Assembly (NCBI RefSeq): GCF_002088935.1
Contig: NZ_NCSS01000006.1
Span: 62,001 to 126,000, forward strand
Source of the DNA: Henriciella litoralis
GTDB taxonomy: Bacteria > Pseudomonadota > Alphaproteobacteria > Caulobacterales > Hyphomonadaceae
Direction of reading: 5' to 3'
DNA length: 64,000 bases
Within the stretch, counting starts at the first letter, position 1. The number at the start of each line of letters is the position of its first letter. Positions 53,659 to 62,857 of the stretch are shown here, one piece after another. A program made the position numbers and the translations under genes. Below the pieces are notes generated by a model, which had not been told where the DNA came from, ran no database searches, and saw nothing but the letters and a program-made list of their open reading frames with translations.

Positions 53659-54489
53659 TCAGCCCGCCTGAGGCGTTCCCTTGTCCAGAAGGTCGACCAG
53701 ACGGGCGCCAGGCAGATCGCCCATGAAATCGAACGTACCTGGCCCGTGCAGTTCCTCGGCGGCCTTGATCATCGCGCCATAGGCGAGATTGGCAAACACG
53801 GCGCCGACGGAGACGCGGCGAACACCAACTTCAGCCAATGCCGCGATCGGCACGTGTCCGCTGGAAGGGCCAAGCAGGACATTCACCGGCTTGTTGACCG
53901 AGGTCACGACAGAGCGGATATCCTCCAGCGTTTTTAGCCCGGGCGCGTAGAGACAATCTGCCCCGGCATCCTGATAGGCCTGAAGGCGCGCAATCGCGTC
54001 TGTAAGGTCAGGTGTGCCGGTAAAGAAGTTTTCTGCACGCGCCGTCAGGATGAAAGGGAAGGGCAGGTTTTTCCTCGCCTCGACAGCGGCGGCGACACGC
54101 TCCTTGGCGAGGCCGATGTCATACAGCTTGCCCGGCTCACCAGTGAAATCCTCAATCGAGCCGCCCACAAGGCCCGCCTCAGCCGCTTGTCTGATGGTCT
54201 CAGCGCAGTCTTCCGGCGTGTGGCCGAAGCCGTTCTCCAGATCGGCGGACATTGGCAGGTCTGTCGCTGAGCAGAGCTCTCGTGCATGGCTCATGACCAT
54301 GTCGCGGGTAACATTATAGTCGTCCACGCCTGTCGAACGCGCAAAGCCTGCACTGGTCGTGGCGAGCGCCTTGTAGCCGATACCAGCGAGAATGCGGGCC
54401 GACCCTCTGTCCCAGGGGTTGGGAAGAACGAAGCAGCCTGACTGATGCAGTGCCTCGAACGCTTTTGCCTTGTCTTCCTGTGAGATCAT
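53659..54489 (-). CDS. Isocitrate lyase/PEP mutase family protein
   Basis: A 276-residue TIM-barrel protein of the PEP phosphonomutase/2-methylisocitrate lyase-like group. It shows VLPNPWDRGSARILAGIGYKA, the metal-site SADLENGFG and GGSIEDFTGEPG. The Cys of the lyase active-site motif KKCGH is absent, so it is probably a carboxyvinyl- or oxaloacetate-type family member of unknown substrate. It is a single gene, divergent from fabD. Confidence 0.85.
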   Translation of the reverse strand: MISQEDKAKAFEALHQSGCFVLPNPWDRGSARILAGIGYKALATTSAGFARSTGVDDYNVTRDMVMSHARELCSATDLPMSADLENGFGHTPEDCAETIRQAAEAGLVGGSIEDFTGEPGKLYDIGLAKERVAAAVEARKNLPFPFILTARAENFFTGTPDLTDAIARLQAYQDAGADCLYAPGLKTLEDIRSVVTSVNKPVNVLLGPSSGHVPIAALAEVGVRRVSVGAVFANLAYGAMIKAAEELHGPGTFDFMGDLPGARLVDLLDKGTPQAG

Positions 54490-54630
54490 TGTCTGCCTTC
54501 TCCAAAGTGCGCTGGCACTCTGCCCGCATCACCCATGCGCGGCCACCTGATACTTGCGCATCAGGGTGGACCCTTCTAGGCAGTCCGCCAATTGATAAAA
54601 CGATTCAGGTAGGTTGAAGGGCAGGACATC

Positions 54631-55575
54631 ATGACAAAGTTCGCTTTCATATTCCCGGGACAGGGAAGCCAGTTCATCGGCATGGGCAAAGATCTCGCAG
54701 ACGCTTTTCCAGAGGCGCGAGAGGTTTTTGACGAAGTCGATGCTGCGCTCGGCCAGAAGCTTTCAGAGCTGATGTGGTCCGGCGAAGAGGACCAGCTAAA
54801 GCTCACCGCGAATACCCAGCCGGCACTTATGGCCGTGAGCGTGGCCGCGATGCGGGCGCTTCAGTCCAAAGGCATTGAGGTCCAAGCGGCAGCTTTCGTG
54901 GCGGGCCATTCGCTGGGTGAGTATTCGGCGCTTGCGGCCAGCGGCGCGATCAGCGTGGCAGATGCGGCGCGCGTGCTGCGTATTCGCGGTAACGCCATGC
55001 AGGCAGCTGTTCCAGCGGGCGAGGGCGCCATGGCGGCTTTGCTCGGGGCGGACCCGGATCAGGCGATCGCTCTTTGTGAGCTGGCGCAGGCCGAAGGCGG
55101 CGTCTGCGAGATCGCCAATGATAACTCCCCGGGCCAGATCGTGATTTCTGGCTCCAAGGCCGCCATCGAATTCGCGGCATCGAAAACCGGGGATGTTGGA
55201 ATCAAGAAGGCCATGATGCTGCCGGTCAGCGCGCCGTTCCACTGCTCGATGATGCAGCCGGCCGCCGACGCCATGATGAAAGCGCTCGCTGGTATCGACA
55301 TCAAAGCGCCTGTCACGCCGCTGGTGGCAAATGTCAGCGCGGCGCCGACCAGCGACCCGGCACAGATCCGCCGTCAGCTGATCGAACAGGTCACAGGACA
55401 GGTGCGCTGGCGTGAAAGCGTTGAGTATATGGCCTCGCAAGGCATTGAGCTTTTTGTCGAAGCTGGCGCCGGAAAAGTGCTGACCGTGATGAACCGGCGG
55501 ACGGTCAAAGGGGTCGATGGACTGACATTGGGTACACCTGAAGACGTCGAATCGGTTGCACAACGCCTCTCCTAG
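54631..55575 (+). CDS. fabD: Malonyl-CoA:ACP transacylase
   Basis: A 314-residue FabD. The nucleophile Ser lies in GHSLGEYSALAASG near residue 91, with FPGQGSQFIGMG at the N-terminus, Arg in the GNAMQ region and the catalytic His in APFHCSMM near 201. It loads malonate onto ACP for fatty-acid synthesis. AGGGCAGGA precedes the ATG. It leads the fabD-fabG-acpP-fabF-mltG-yicC-gmk block. Confidence 0.96.
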   Translation: MTKFAFIFPGQGSQFIGMGKDLADAFPEAREVFDEVDAALGQKLSELMWSGEEDQLKLTANTQPALMAVSVAAMRALQSKGIEVQAAAFVAGHSLGEYSALAASGAISVADAARVLRIRGNAMQAAVPAGEGAMAALLGADPDQAIALCELAQAEGGVCEIANDNSPGQIVISGSKAAIEFAASKTGDVGIKKAMMLPVSAPFHCSMMQPAADAMMKALAGIDIKAPVTPLVANVSAAPTSDPAQIRRQLIEQVTGQVRWRESVEYMASQGIELFVEAGAGKVLTVMNRRTVKGVDGLTLGTPEDVESVAQRLS

Positions 55576-55627
55576 GGCGACAAGGTCTCCAGACGGGCGA
55601 TAGTCCCGAATGCAGGAAGGACGAACC

Positions 55628-56365
55628 ATGTTTGATTTGTCAGGCCGCACAGCGCTTGTAACGGGCGCGTCGGGCGGCATCGGAAGCGCGATTGCAAAAG
55701 CTCTGTCTGACGCAGGCGCGAAAGTGGCGCTGTCAGGCACGCGTGAGAATGTACTGGAAGAGGTCAAGGCGACCCTGTCCGGCGAAGCTGCGGTCGTTAC
55801 CGCCAATCTTTCAGACCCAGAGTCGGTCGATGGTCTTGTTGGCCGCGCCGAAGAAGCCATCGGTCCGCTGGACATTCTCGTCGCGAATGCGGGTATCACG
55901 CGCGACAAGCTGCTGATGCAGATGAAGCCAGAAGACTGGGACGCCGTTCTCGACGTGAATCTTGGCTCCTATTACCGGCTGACCAAGTCGGTTGTGCGCG
56001 GGATGATGAAACGCCGTCACGGCCGGATTATCGGCATCACGTCGATTGTGGGTGTGACGGGTAATCCCGGCCAGGCCAATTATTGCGCCTCCAAGGCGGG
56101 CATGATCGGCTTCACCAAATCCTTTGCGCAGGAAGTCGCTAGCCGCGGGATCACCGCGAATTGCGTCGCGCCCGGATTTATCGAATCACCGATGACGGAT
56201 GTTTTGCCGGAGGCGCAAAAAGAAGCACTTCTGGGCCAGATTCCGTCCGGAAAACTTGGCCAGGGGAGCGATATCGCTGGCGCCGTTGTGTATTTGTCGT
56301 CGGACGAAGCGGCCTATGTCACAGGACAGACGCTGCACGTGAATGGCGGCATGGCGATGATCTAG
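55628..56365 (+). CDS. fabG: 3-oxoacyl-ACP reductase
   Basis: A 245-residue SDR. NADPH motif [22 protein letters not shown], and the Ser-Tyr-Lys triad in [22 protein letters not shown]; ends in [13 protein letters not shown], as FabG does. It reduces 3-oxoacyl-ACP. The ATG at 55628 has GGAAGGA seven bases upstream, favouring it over an upstream in-frame codon at 55610. It lies 52 bp after fabD and 110 bp before acpP. Confidence 0.96.
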   Translation: MFDLSGRTALVTGASGGIGSAIAKALSDAGAKVALSGTRENVLEEVKATLSGEAAVVTANLSDPESVDGLVGRAEEAIGPLDILVANAGITRDKLLMQMKPEDWDAVLDVNLGSYYRLTKSVVRGMMKRRHGRIIGITSIVGVTGNPGQANYCASKAGMIGFTKSFAQEVASRGITANCVAPGFIESPMTDVLPEAQKEALLGQIPSGKLGQGSDIAGAVVYLSSDEAAYVTGQTLHVNGGMAMI

Positions 56366-56475
56366 GCGAGAAGAGCCAAACAGTTACAGCCCTTGGCGTT
56401 CAGACAATCTGTATGCTAACGGGCTTATCCAAGACCTTATGGGTCTTCCCATCAGACATTATGAGAGAGGTTTCC

Positions 56476-56712
56476 ATGTCTGACGTTTTCGAGCGTGTAA
56501 AAAAGATCGTAGTCGAGAATCTGGACGTTGAAGGTGACAAGGTCACTGAGACGGCAAGCTTCATCGATGACCTCGGCGCCGACTCCCTCGACCTGGTCGA
56601 GCTGGTCATGGCTTTCGAAGAAGAGTTCAACATCGAGATCCCGGACGACGTCCAGGAAAACATCCGTACCGTCGGTGACGCTGTCACCCACATCAAGGCC
56701 CACGTTTCTTAA
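56476..56712 (+). CDS. acpP: Acyl carrier protein
   Basis: A 78-residue ACP. The phosphopantetheine Ser is in [19 protein letters not shown], near residue 37, and the protein is strongly acidic. GAGAGAGG lies 5 bp upstream of the ATG. It carries acyl chains for fatty-acid and lipid synthesis. The 110 bp upstream may contain its own promoter, common for this abundant protein. Confidence 0.97.
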   Translation: MSDVFERVKKIVVENLDVEGDKVTETASFIDDLGADSLDLVELVMAFEEEFNIEIPDDVQENIRTVGDAVTHIKAHVS

Positions 56713-56723
56713 GGGGTTAGCTG

Positions 56724-58007
56724 ATGCGCCGTGTCGTCATTACCGGAATTGGAATGGTTTCTCCGCTCGCAAACGGGCGTGAGGCAACCTGGGAGAGGCT
56801 GATTGCCGGCAAGTCCGGAGCAGGTCCTATCGACCTGTTCGATACAAAGGACGTGCCGTGCAAGATCGCCTTTCAGGTTCCGTGGAATGACGGCCGCGGC
56901 GGCGGCAGTGCGGATGATCCGCACTCCTTCGACCCGGACAAGGCGGCGAGTGCTAAAGAGCGCCGTCGCATTGACGAATTCATCCTGTATGCGCTGGCCG
57001 CATCTGATGAAGCGGTCGAAGACTCAGGCTGGAAGCCAGAGACTGATGAAGAAAAAGAGCGCAGCGGCGTTCTCATCGGGTCTGGCATTGGCGGCCTGAA
57101 ATCCATCTATGATACGTCGATCACCCTGCACACGCAGGGCGCGCGACGTGTCAGCCCATTCTTTATTCCGTCAGCGCTGATCAATCTGGCGTCTGGCCAG
57201 GTGTCGATCCGTCACGGTTTCAAAGGCCCGAACCATGCTGTGGTGACGGCTTGCGCAACCGGCGCTCACGCGATTGGCGACTCAGCCCGTCTGATCAAAT
57301 ATGGCGATGCTGACATCATGCTGGCTGGCGGTGCGGAAGCCGTGATCTGCGAAATCGGTATTGCCGGTTTCTGCTCAGCCAAGGCGATGTCCACTAATTT
57401 CAACGATACGCCTGAGAAGGCTTCGCGCCCTTATGACAAGGACCGCGATGGTTTCGTCATGGGCGAGGGCGCGGCGATTGTCGTTCTCGAAGAGTATGAG
57501 CACGCCAAGGCGCGCGGCGCGAAGATCTATGCAGAAGTCGCAGGCTATGGCCTGACGGGCGATGCGTACCACATCACAGCGCCTGCTGAAGGCTCTGAGG
57601 GCGGCTATCGCGCAATGAAAATGGCGCTCGGCCATTCAGGCCTCGATGCCTCAGACATCGATTATGTCAACACGCACGGCACCTCGACGCCGAAGGGCGA
57701 TGAAGGCGAGATCGGTGCGGTTGAACGGCTGTTCGGCGACCATGCGAAGAATCTGTCGCTGTCGTCAACGAAGTCAGCTGTTGGTCATTTGCTCGGTGCA
57801 GCGGGCGCCATTGAGAGTGCGTTCTGCGCGCTTGCGATCCGCGACCAGGTGATGCCGCCAACGCTCAATCTCGACAATCCGAGCATTGAGACAGACATCG
57901 ACCTCATTCCGCATAATGCGAAAACGGCACCCGTCCGCGCGGCAATGTCCAACTCGTTCGGATTTGGCGGCACCAATGCCTGCCTCATCCTCAAACAGGT
58001 TGACTAG
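56724..58007 (+). CDS. fabF: 3-oxoacyl-ACP synthase II
   Basis: A 427-residue KAS II. The active-site Cys lies in VVTACATGAHAIGD near residue 173, with the two His in NTHGTSTPKGD and SAVGHLLGAAGA. NSFGFGGTNACLIL is near the C-terminus. It elongates acyl-ACP. The gene starts 11 bp after acpP and is 60 bp before mltG. Confidence 0.97.
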   Translation: MRRVVITGIGMVSPLANGREATWERLIAGKSGAGPIDLFDTKDVPCKIAFQVPWNDGRGGGSADDPHSFDPDKAASAKERRRIDEFILYALAASDEAVEDSGWKPETDEEKERSGVLIGSGIGGLKSIYDTSITLHTQGARRVSPFFIPSALINLASGQVSIRHGFKGPNHAVVTACATGAHAIGDSARLIKYGDADIMLAGGAEAVICEIGIAGFCSAKAMSTNFNDTPEKASRPYDKDRDGFVMGEGAAIVVLEEYEHAKARGAKIYAEVAGYGLTGDAYHITAPAEGSEGGYRAMKMALGHSGLDASDIDYVNTHGTSTPKGDEGEIGAVERLFGDHAKNLSLSSTKSAVGHLLGAAGAIESAFCALAIRDQVMPPTLNLDNPSIETDIDLIPHNAKTAPVRAAMSNSFGFGGTNACLILKQVD

Positions 58008-58067
58008 TCTGGTTTCAGGCCCGTTCGGTGTAGAGTGGGGACTGGGTCATTTTGTGAGTCGTCTCCC

Positions 58068-59111
58068 ATGCGTTTTCTGAAAGCTCTCATAGCGCTCGGT
58101 TTCATGATTGCCGTGATCGGCGCAGCCGCAGCTGGCGCTGGCTGGTTGTGGCTGGAGAATGAAGTCGCCAAACCTGGGCCGGTCGTTGAAGAGACGGTCA
58201 TCAAGGTTGAGCCCGGAGAGCATGTCGGCGCCGTGGCGCGGCGGCTGGAAAATGAGGGCATCATCTCCAGCGCCCGGGCCATGCGGCTTCATGCGCGCTT
58301 CAGCGGTCAGCAGGCGGCTATGAAGGTTGGCGAATACGCTATCCCGCCGCGTGCCAGCATTGAAGGCATTCTGGAGCTGCTCGTCTCAGGCGATGTGATC
58401 GAGTATCGCATCACAATCCCTGAGGGGCGCACAACGGCGCAGGCGCTTCGTATTATCGAGGCCCATCCGGATCTCGTCGGCGCCATGCCTGACCGCGAAA
58501 TTGCTGAAGGGACCCTTCTGCCAGATACCTATATCTTCAACTCAGACACTTCGCGCACGGCAATCATTGAGCGGATGGAAAAGGCGCAGGACGATCTTCT
58601 CGCAGACCTCTGGCCTGAGCGGCAGGAAGACTTGCCAGTTTCCACGCCCGAAGAGGCGATCATCCTGGCGTCTGTCGTCGAGAAGGAAACGGCTGTCGCC
58701 GAAGAGCGCCCGCAAGTGGCCGGTCTGTTCACGACACGCCTGAAGCGCGGCATGCGCCTGGAAAGCGACCCCACGGTTATATACGGCGTCTCTCAAGGCG
58801 AGCCGCTATATCGAACCCTGAATGGCAAAAAGGTCCGCCGGACCCTTTATCGCTCTGAGCTCGACAAGGTTACTGACTGGAACACCTACCAGATCGACGG
58901 TTTGCCTAAGACACCGATCTGCAATCCGGGCCGCGAGGCGATTGCCGCGGTGCTGAACCCGCCAGAGACCGAGTATTTGTTCTTCGTCGCTGACGGGAAG
59001 GGCGGTCATGTCTTCGCCGAAACGCTGGCAGAGCATAATCGCAATGTGGCGGCCTATCGTCAGTTTGAGCGCGATGAAATCGCACGTGAACGTGCAGAGG
59101 ATTCAGAATGA
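58068..59111 (+). CDS. mltG: Endolytic murein transglycosylase MltG
   Basis: A 347-residue single-pass membrane protein. The N-terminal helix (LIALGFMIAVIGAAAAGAGWLW) is followed by a LysM-like region and the YceG domain. The catalytic Glu is in LASVVEKETAV, and TDWNTYQIDGLPKTPICNPG is the conserved C-terminal motif. It cuts nascent glycan strands in the periplasm. The ATG at 58068 is preferred over an upstream GTG at 58035 because the membrane helix then starts normally. Its stop overlaps yicC by 4 bp. Confidence 0.94.
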   Translation: MRFLKALIALGFMIAVIGAAAAGAGWLWLENEVAKPGPVVEETVIKVEPGEHVGAVARRLENEGIISSARAMRLHARFSGQQAAMKVGEYAIPPRASIEGILELLVSGDVIEYRITIPEGRTTAQALRIIEAHPDLVGAMPDREIAEGTLLPDTYIFNSDTSRTAIIERMEKAQDDLLADLWPERQEDLPVSTPEEAIILASVVEKETAVAEERPQVAGLFTTRLKRGMRLESDPTVIYGVSQGEPLYRTLNGKKVRRTLYRSELDKVTDWNTYQIDGLPKTPICNPGREAIAAVLNPPETEYLFFVADGKGGHVFAETLAEHNRNVAAYRQFERDEIARERAEDSE

Positions 59112-59998
59112 GCGGCAAGGTTTCTTCCATGACGGGGTTTGCCCGCACGTCCGGCGAAGCGGACTGGGGCGCCTGGGCGTGGGAAGCGAAAAGCGTCAAT
59201 GGCCGCTCCATGGATGTGCGTGTGAATGTGCCGAGCGGATTTGAAGCGCTTGACCGTCACATCAAGCAGCAAGCGTCCAAAGTGTTCTCACGGGGCAATT
59301 TGCAAGTAGGATTACGAATCGAACTGGCCGGCGGAAGCGATGCGCTGTCGGTCAATCAGGATGCGCTGAAATCCCTCGTGCGGGCGTACGAAGTGGCTGC
59401 TCAGGGGCATGCTCCAGACAGCGCCGCCCTCGCCACGCTGATGACAGTGAAGGGCGTTATCGAGACAGGAAGCGCGTCAACGCGCGACATTGCGGATGAG
59501 GCAGCGATTCAGGTGCTCATGGCCGCCGGTACTGCAGTTCTTGAGGAGCTGTCCGTGGCCCGCCAGGCCGAGGGGGCGGCTCTTTTAGAGCTGATGTCCG
59601 GACACTTGTCCGACATGGAAGCGCACGTCGCGTCGGCGACAGAGCTTGCGGCGGAGCAGCCAAAGCTTTTGAAGGCGCGGCTCGAGAAACAGCTGACTGA
59701 ACTGGAAGCGACCGAGAAGGTCGACGCTGAGCGGATGGCGGCGGAGATCGCGCTGTCGGCGGCCAAGGCCGATGTGCGCGAGGAGCTGGACCGGCTGACG
59801 GCGCACATTGCGACGGGGCGATTGCTGCTCGCAGAGGGCGGTGCGATTGGCAGAAAGCTCGACTTCCTGTCGCAAGAGTTTAACCGCGAGGCCAATACGC
59901 TTTGCTCAAAATCGGTGAGCATGGATTTGACGAATGCGGGTCTCGCCCTCAAAGGACTGATAGACCAGTTCAAGGAGCAGGCAGCCAATGTCGAATAG
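59108..59998 (+). CDS. YicC/YloC family endoribonuclease
   Basis: A 296-residue YicC. The N-terminal SSMTGFARTSGEADWGAWAWE and KSVNGRSMDVRVNVPSGFE, and the C-terminal IGRKLDFLSQEFNREANTLCSKS, are highly characteristic. Members are RNases or RNase adaptors in small-RNA turnover. It overlaps mltG by 4 bp and gmk by 11 bp, so it is tightly coupled. Confidence 0.93.
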   Translation: MSGKVSSMTGFARTSGEADWGAWAWEAKSVNGRSMDVRVNVPSGFEALDRHIKQQASKVFSRGNLQVGLRIELAGGSDALSVNQDALKSLVRAYEVAAQGHAPDSAALATLMTVKGVIETGSASTRDIADEAAIQVLMAAGTAVLEELSVARQAEGAALLELMSGHLSDMEAHVASATELAAEQPKLLKARLEKQLTELEATEKVDAERMAAEIALSAAKADVREELDRLTAHIATGRLLLAEGGAIGRKLDFLSQEFNREANTLCSKSVSMDLTNAGLALKGLIDQFKEQAANVE

Positions 59999-60641
59999 CG
60001 GACACCCAAAGGATCATGGCGACCGGCGCGGCTTGATGCTGGTGATTTCCTCGCCATCGGGCGCTGGCAAGACGACGCTCGCGCGAAAGCTGATGGATGA
60101 GTTCGACGACATCAAATTGTCCGTGTCTGCCACCACGCGCGATCCACGTCCGGGAGAGATCGACGGCAAGGATTATCATTTCAAGTCGCGCCAGGATTTC
60201 CGTGAAATGATTTCCCGCCGGGAGTTTCTGGAGTGGGCGCTTGTTTTCGACAATCTCTACGGCACGCCGCGGGCGGACACAGAACGCTTGCTGGAGGCCG
60301 GGCATGATGTCCTGTTCGACGTCGACTGGCAGGGCGCTGATGCCTTGCACGATCAGATGCCGCGTGATGTCGTGTCGGTGTTTGTGCTGCCACCTAGCAT
60401 TGAGGCACTCAAGGCGCGGCTGGCGGCCCGCCCTGGCTCGACTGACGAGATTGTCGAGCGTCGTATGCGTGATGCCAAGGCCGAAATGCGCCATTGGCGG
60501 CGCTATGACTACGCCATCGTGAACGATGATTTGGACGTCGCCTATCAGCGGCTAAAGCGCATTCTGCTGGTCGAACGGCTGAAGCGTCTGCGCCAGCTCA
60601 GTCTTGAAGATCATGTGCGCGAACTCATGGGTGAAGCGTGA
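59988..60641 (+). CDS. gmk: Guanylate kinase
   Basis: A 217-residue kinase converting GMP to GDP. P-loop SSPSGAGKTTLARKL near residue 18, ATTRDPRPGEIDGKDYHF for GMP binding, and FDVDWQGADAL with the LID segment RPGSTDEIVERRMRDA. It begins 11 bp inside the yicC 3' end. It is the last gene of this plus-strand block. Confidence 0.96.
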   Translation: MSNSGHPKDHGDRRGLMLVISSPSGAGKTTLARKLMDEFDDIKLSVSATTRDPRPGEIDGKDYHFKSRQDFREMISRREFLEWALVFDNLYGTPRADTERLLEAGHDVLFDVDWQGADALHDQMPRDVVSVFVLPPSIEALKARLAARPGSTDEIVERRMRDAKAEMRHWRRYDYAIVNDDLDVAYQRLKRILLVERLKRLRQLSLEDHVRELMGEA

Positions 60642-60720
60642 GCAGCAGATCGCCTGTAGACATTCTTCAATAATTTATAATAAAAACATCATGACGCACT
60701 AAAGTCTGGGGGGACTGCGC

Positions 60721-60957
60721 ATGAAACTCACCATATCTGATGGCAACGACGTTCTAATTCACGTTGAGGATCATCATGTAAAGTTGCCGGAAACGGATCG
60801 CGCGCGTGCCACCTGTATGATGGTTCTGAGCGAGGCGCTCGTCTATCTGGCAGAAGAATGCAAAGCTGAGCAGATCGTCGAGGCCGCAACCACGATGAGT
60901 GATTCAGTGCGGACCGGGCTGGACCGACAGCTTCGAAGCGTCGCCGCCCAAAGCTGA
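60721..60957 (+). CDS. Hypothetical small protein
   Basis: A 78-residue protein that I do not recognise. It starts MKLTISDGNDVLIHVEDHHVK, which looks like two beta strands, then continues as an acidic, alanine-rich helical region with two Cys (TCMMVLSEA and EECKAE). No signal peptide or membrane helix is visible. An A/T-rich stretch and GGGGG (60710-60714) precede the ATG. It is convergent with rsmA with 13 bp between. Coding status is supported by normal amino-acid composition and position, not by family. Confidence 0.55.
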   Translation: MKLTISDGNDVLIHVEDHHVKLPETDRARATCMMVLSEALVYLAEECKAEQIVEAATTMSDSVRTGLDRQLRSVAAQS

Positions 60958-60970
60958 TATCTGATCTATC

Positions 60971-61804
60971 TTATTGAGCGTCCGCGAAGGTCGTCGCGAG
61001 CGCACGGAAATGGTCCTGCGTCAGCGTTTCGGCGCGAGCAGTTGGGTCGATCCCGCAACTCTCGATCCACGCGGTTGCGTCGAGCCCTGCCTGTTTTGCC
61101 AATTGTTTGAGGCTGGCGCGCAGCATCTTCCGGCGTTGGCCAAACGCTGCGGCCGCGACTTTCTCCAGCGTCGCCAGATCCTGAAAGCGCTGATCTGATT
61201 GAAGCGGTGTCAGAACTGCCACGGCGCTATCGACTTTGGGCGGTGGGCTAAAAGCACCGGGGGGAAGCGTAAACGCCATGAAGGTGTCGCAGACGGCATG
61301 CGTCAGCACGGCGAGCCGTCCGTAATGCGGTGTGGATGGCCCGGCGACGATCCGCTCTGCGACTTCTTTCTGGAACATCAGCGCCATTTCCCCGCGCCAG
61401 ACGCCAGCCTTCAGCCAGTCGATCAGCAGAGGCGTGCCGACATTATAGGGCAGGTTCGCCACGATCATGGCAGGCGTGTCGCCGCCACACGCTTCGATCA
61501 GGGCTTCCCAATCAGCTTTACGCGCGTCGCCCTGATGAACATGGAGACGGCCTTCAGCATGTTCCGGCCAGGTCTCCAGTCCGCTAGCAAACCGGTCGTC
61601 TGCCTCGACAGCGATGACCTTGCGTGCGCCCTCGTTCAGAAGCGCGCGTGTGAGCCCGCCGGGGCCGGGGCCGACTTCTATGACGGTGCGACCTTCGACT
61701 GGCCCGCCTGCCAGCGCTGTGCGGCGCAGAATGTCGGGATCGAACAAGAAATGTTGGCCCAGTGCCTTGCGGGCACGCCCTGGTGTGAACTCGGGATCTG
61801 TCAT
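60971..61804 (-). CDS. rsmA: 16S rRNA dimethyladenosine transferase
   Basis: A 277-residue KsgA/RsmA. The N-terminal RKALGQHFLFDPDILRR, SAM motif VIEVGPGPGGLTRALL and catalytic NLPYNVGTPLL are present, with a helical C-terminal domain. It dimethylates two adenines in helix 45 of 16S rRNA. It is the last gene of the surA-pdxA-rsmA block; its start overlaps the pdxA stop by 4 bp. Confidence 0.96.
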   Translation of the reverse strand: MTDPEFTPGRARKALGQHFLFDPDILRRTALAGGPVEGRTVIEVGPGPGGLTRALLNEGARKVIAVEADDRFASGLETWPEHAEGRLHVHQGDARKADWEALIEACGGDTPAMIVANLPYNVGTPLLIDWLKAGVWRGEMALMFQKEVAERIVAGPSTPHYGRLAVLTHAVCDTFMAFTLPPGAFSPPPKVDSAVAVLTPLQSDQRFQDLATLEKVAAAAFGQRRKMLRASLKQLAKQAGLDATAWIESCGIDPTARAETLTQDHFRALATTFADAQ

Positions 61805-62805
61805 GCCCGCGCCCGATTGGCAGCCATTTGCGAGGCAAGCCGGATCGCCGCGATCAGGCTGTCTGGTCTGGCGACACCGTCTCGCGCCGCGTCATAGGCC
61901 GTGCCGTGATCCGGGCTGGTGCGGATGATGGGAAGCCCAAGCGTCGTGTTGACGCCGCCCCACATATCGAGTGTCTTGACCGGGATAAGGCCCTGATCAT
62001 GCGTCATGGCAACAACGGCATCGAAGCGGCCATCCAACATCTCGGCAAAGACGGTATCGGCCGGACGCGCATCCGTGACGTCGAGCCCATCCGCGCGCAA
62101 GCTGAGAGCGGCTGGATTGATGATGTCGCGCTCCTCTGTGCCGATTGTGCCGCTTTCGCCGGCATGGGGGTTTAGCCCTGTGAGCGCGATACGGGGGCGC
62201 GTCAGGCCGAAATCTCGTTGCAGAGCGCTGGCCGTTGTCTCGACGACGCTCCGGATGAGGTCTTCAGTCAGCAGCGCAGGAATGGCGAGCAATGGAATGT
62301 GGATGGTGACGAGAGAGACCCTGAGGCCGCCGCCGACGAGCATCATCACCGGTGGGCTTGCCTCACCGGTCGCCCGTTCGCATAGCGCGGCCAGGAATTC
62401 TGTATGGCCCGGATACGCGAAACCAGCCGAATAGAGAACGGCTTTCGAGATCGGGTTGGTCACGACGCCGCCCGCTTTGCCTTCGAGCGCGTGCGTCGTA
62501 GCAAGCTCGATGCTTTCCAGAATGGCGGGCGCGGTCTTTGGGTCTGGCGTGCCGGTCTCAACAGGTCCTAGTCTTGTCGACGTATCAAGAACCGGCAGGG
62601 AGTTGGTAAAAGCTGCAGCAGCTTCGGACGGATCGCTGATCTTCGTGACAGGGCCAGTAAATAGTGATGGATTTCCAATCACATAGAAAGGAGCCACGTC
62701 CGAGGCACGCAAAGCCTGCCAGGCAAGCGATGTGATCTGCGGACCGCAACCTGCCGGGTCACCCATGGTGACGGCGAGGGGGAGCAGGGGAGGTTGGTCT
62801 GTCAT
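61801..62805 (-). CDS. pdxA: 4-hydroxythreonine-4-phosphate dehydrogenase
   Basis: A 334-residue PdxA. VTMGDPAGCGPQIT is at the N-terminus; metal-ligand His residues lie in YPGHTEFLA, NPHAGESG and MTHDQGLIPVK; SPDHGTAYDAA is near the end. It acts in pyridoxal phosphate synthesis. It lies 52 bp after surA and overlaps rsmA by 4 bp. Confidence 0.96.
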   Translation of the reverse strand: MTDQPPLLPLAVTMGDPAGCGPQITSLAWQALRASDVAPFYVIGNPSLFTGPVTKISDPSEAAAAFTNSLPVLDTSTRLGPVETGTPDPKTAPAILESIELATTHALEGKAGGVVTNPISKAVLYSAGFAYPGHTEFLAALCERATGEASPPVMMLVGGGLRVSLVTIHIPLLAIPALLTEDLIRSVVETTASALQRDFGLTRPRIALTGLNPHAGESGTIGTEERDIINPAALSLRADGLDVTDARPADTVFAEMLDGRFDAVVAMTHDQGLIPVKTLDMWGGVNTTLGLPIIRTSPDHGTAYDAARDGVARPDSLIAAIRLASQMAANRARA

Positions 62806-62857
62806 TACGGCTTCTGTGCGCGATCAGACCCGAGGTTTCAAGCGCTCTTGCCTGGAC

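Noticed and set aside
54796..55908. 370-codon open frame on the minus strand
   Set aside because: It is antisense to fabD and fabG, which are unambiguous; it has no recognisable domain.
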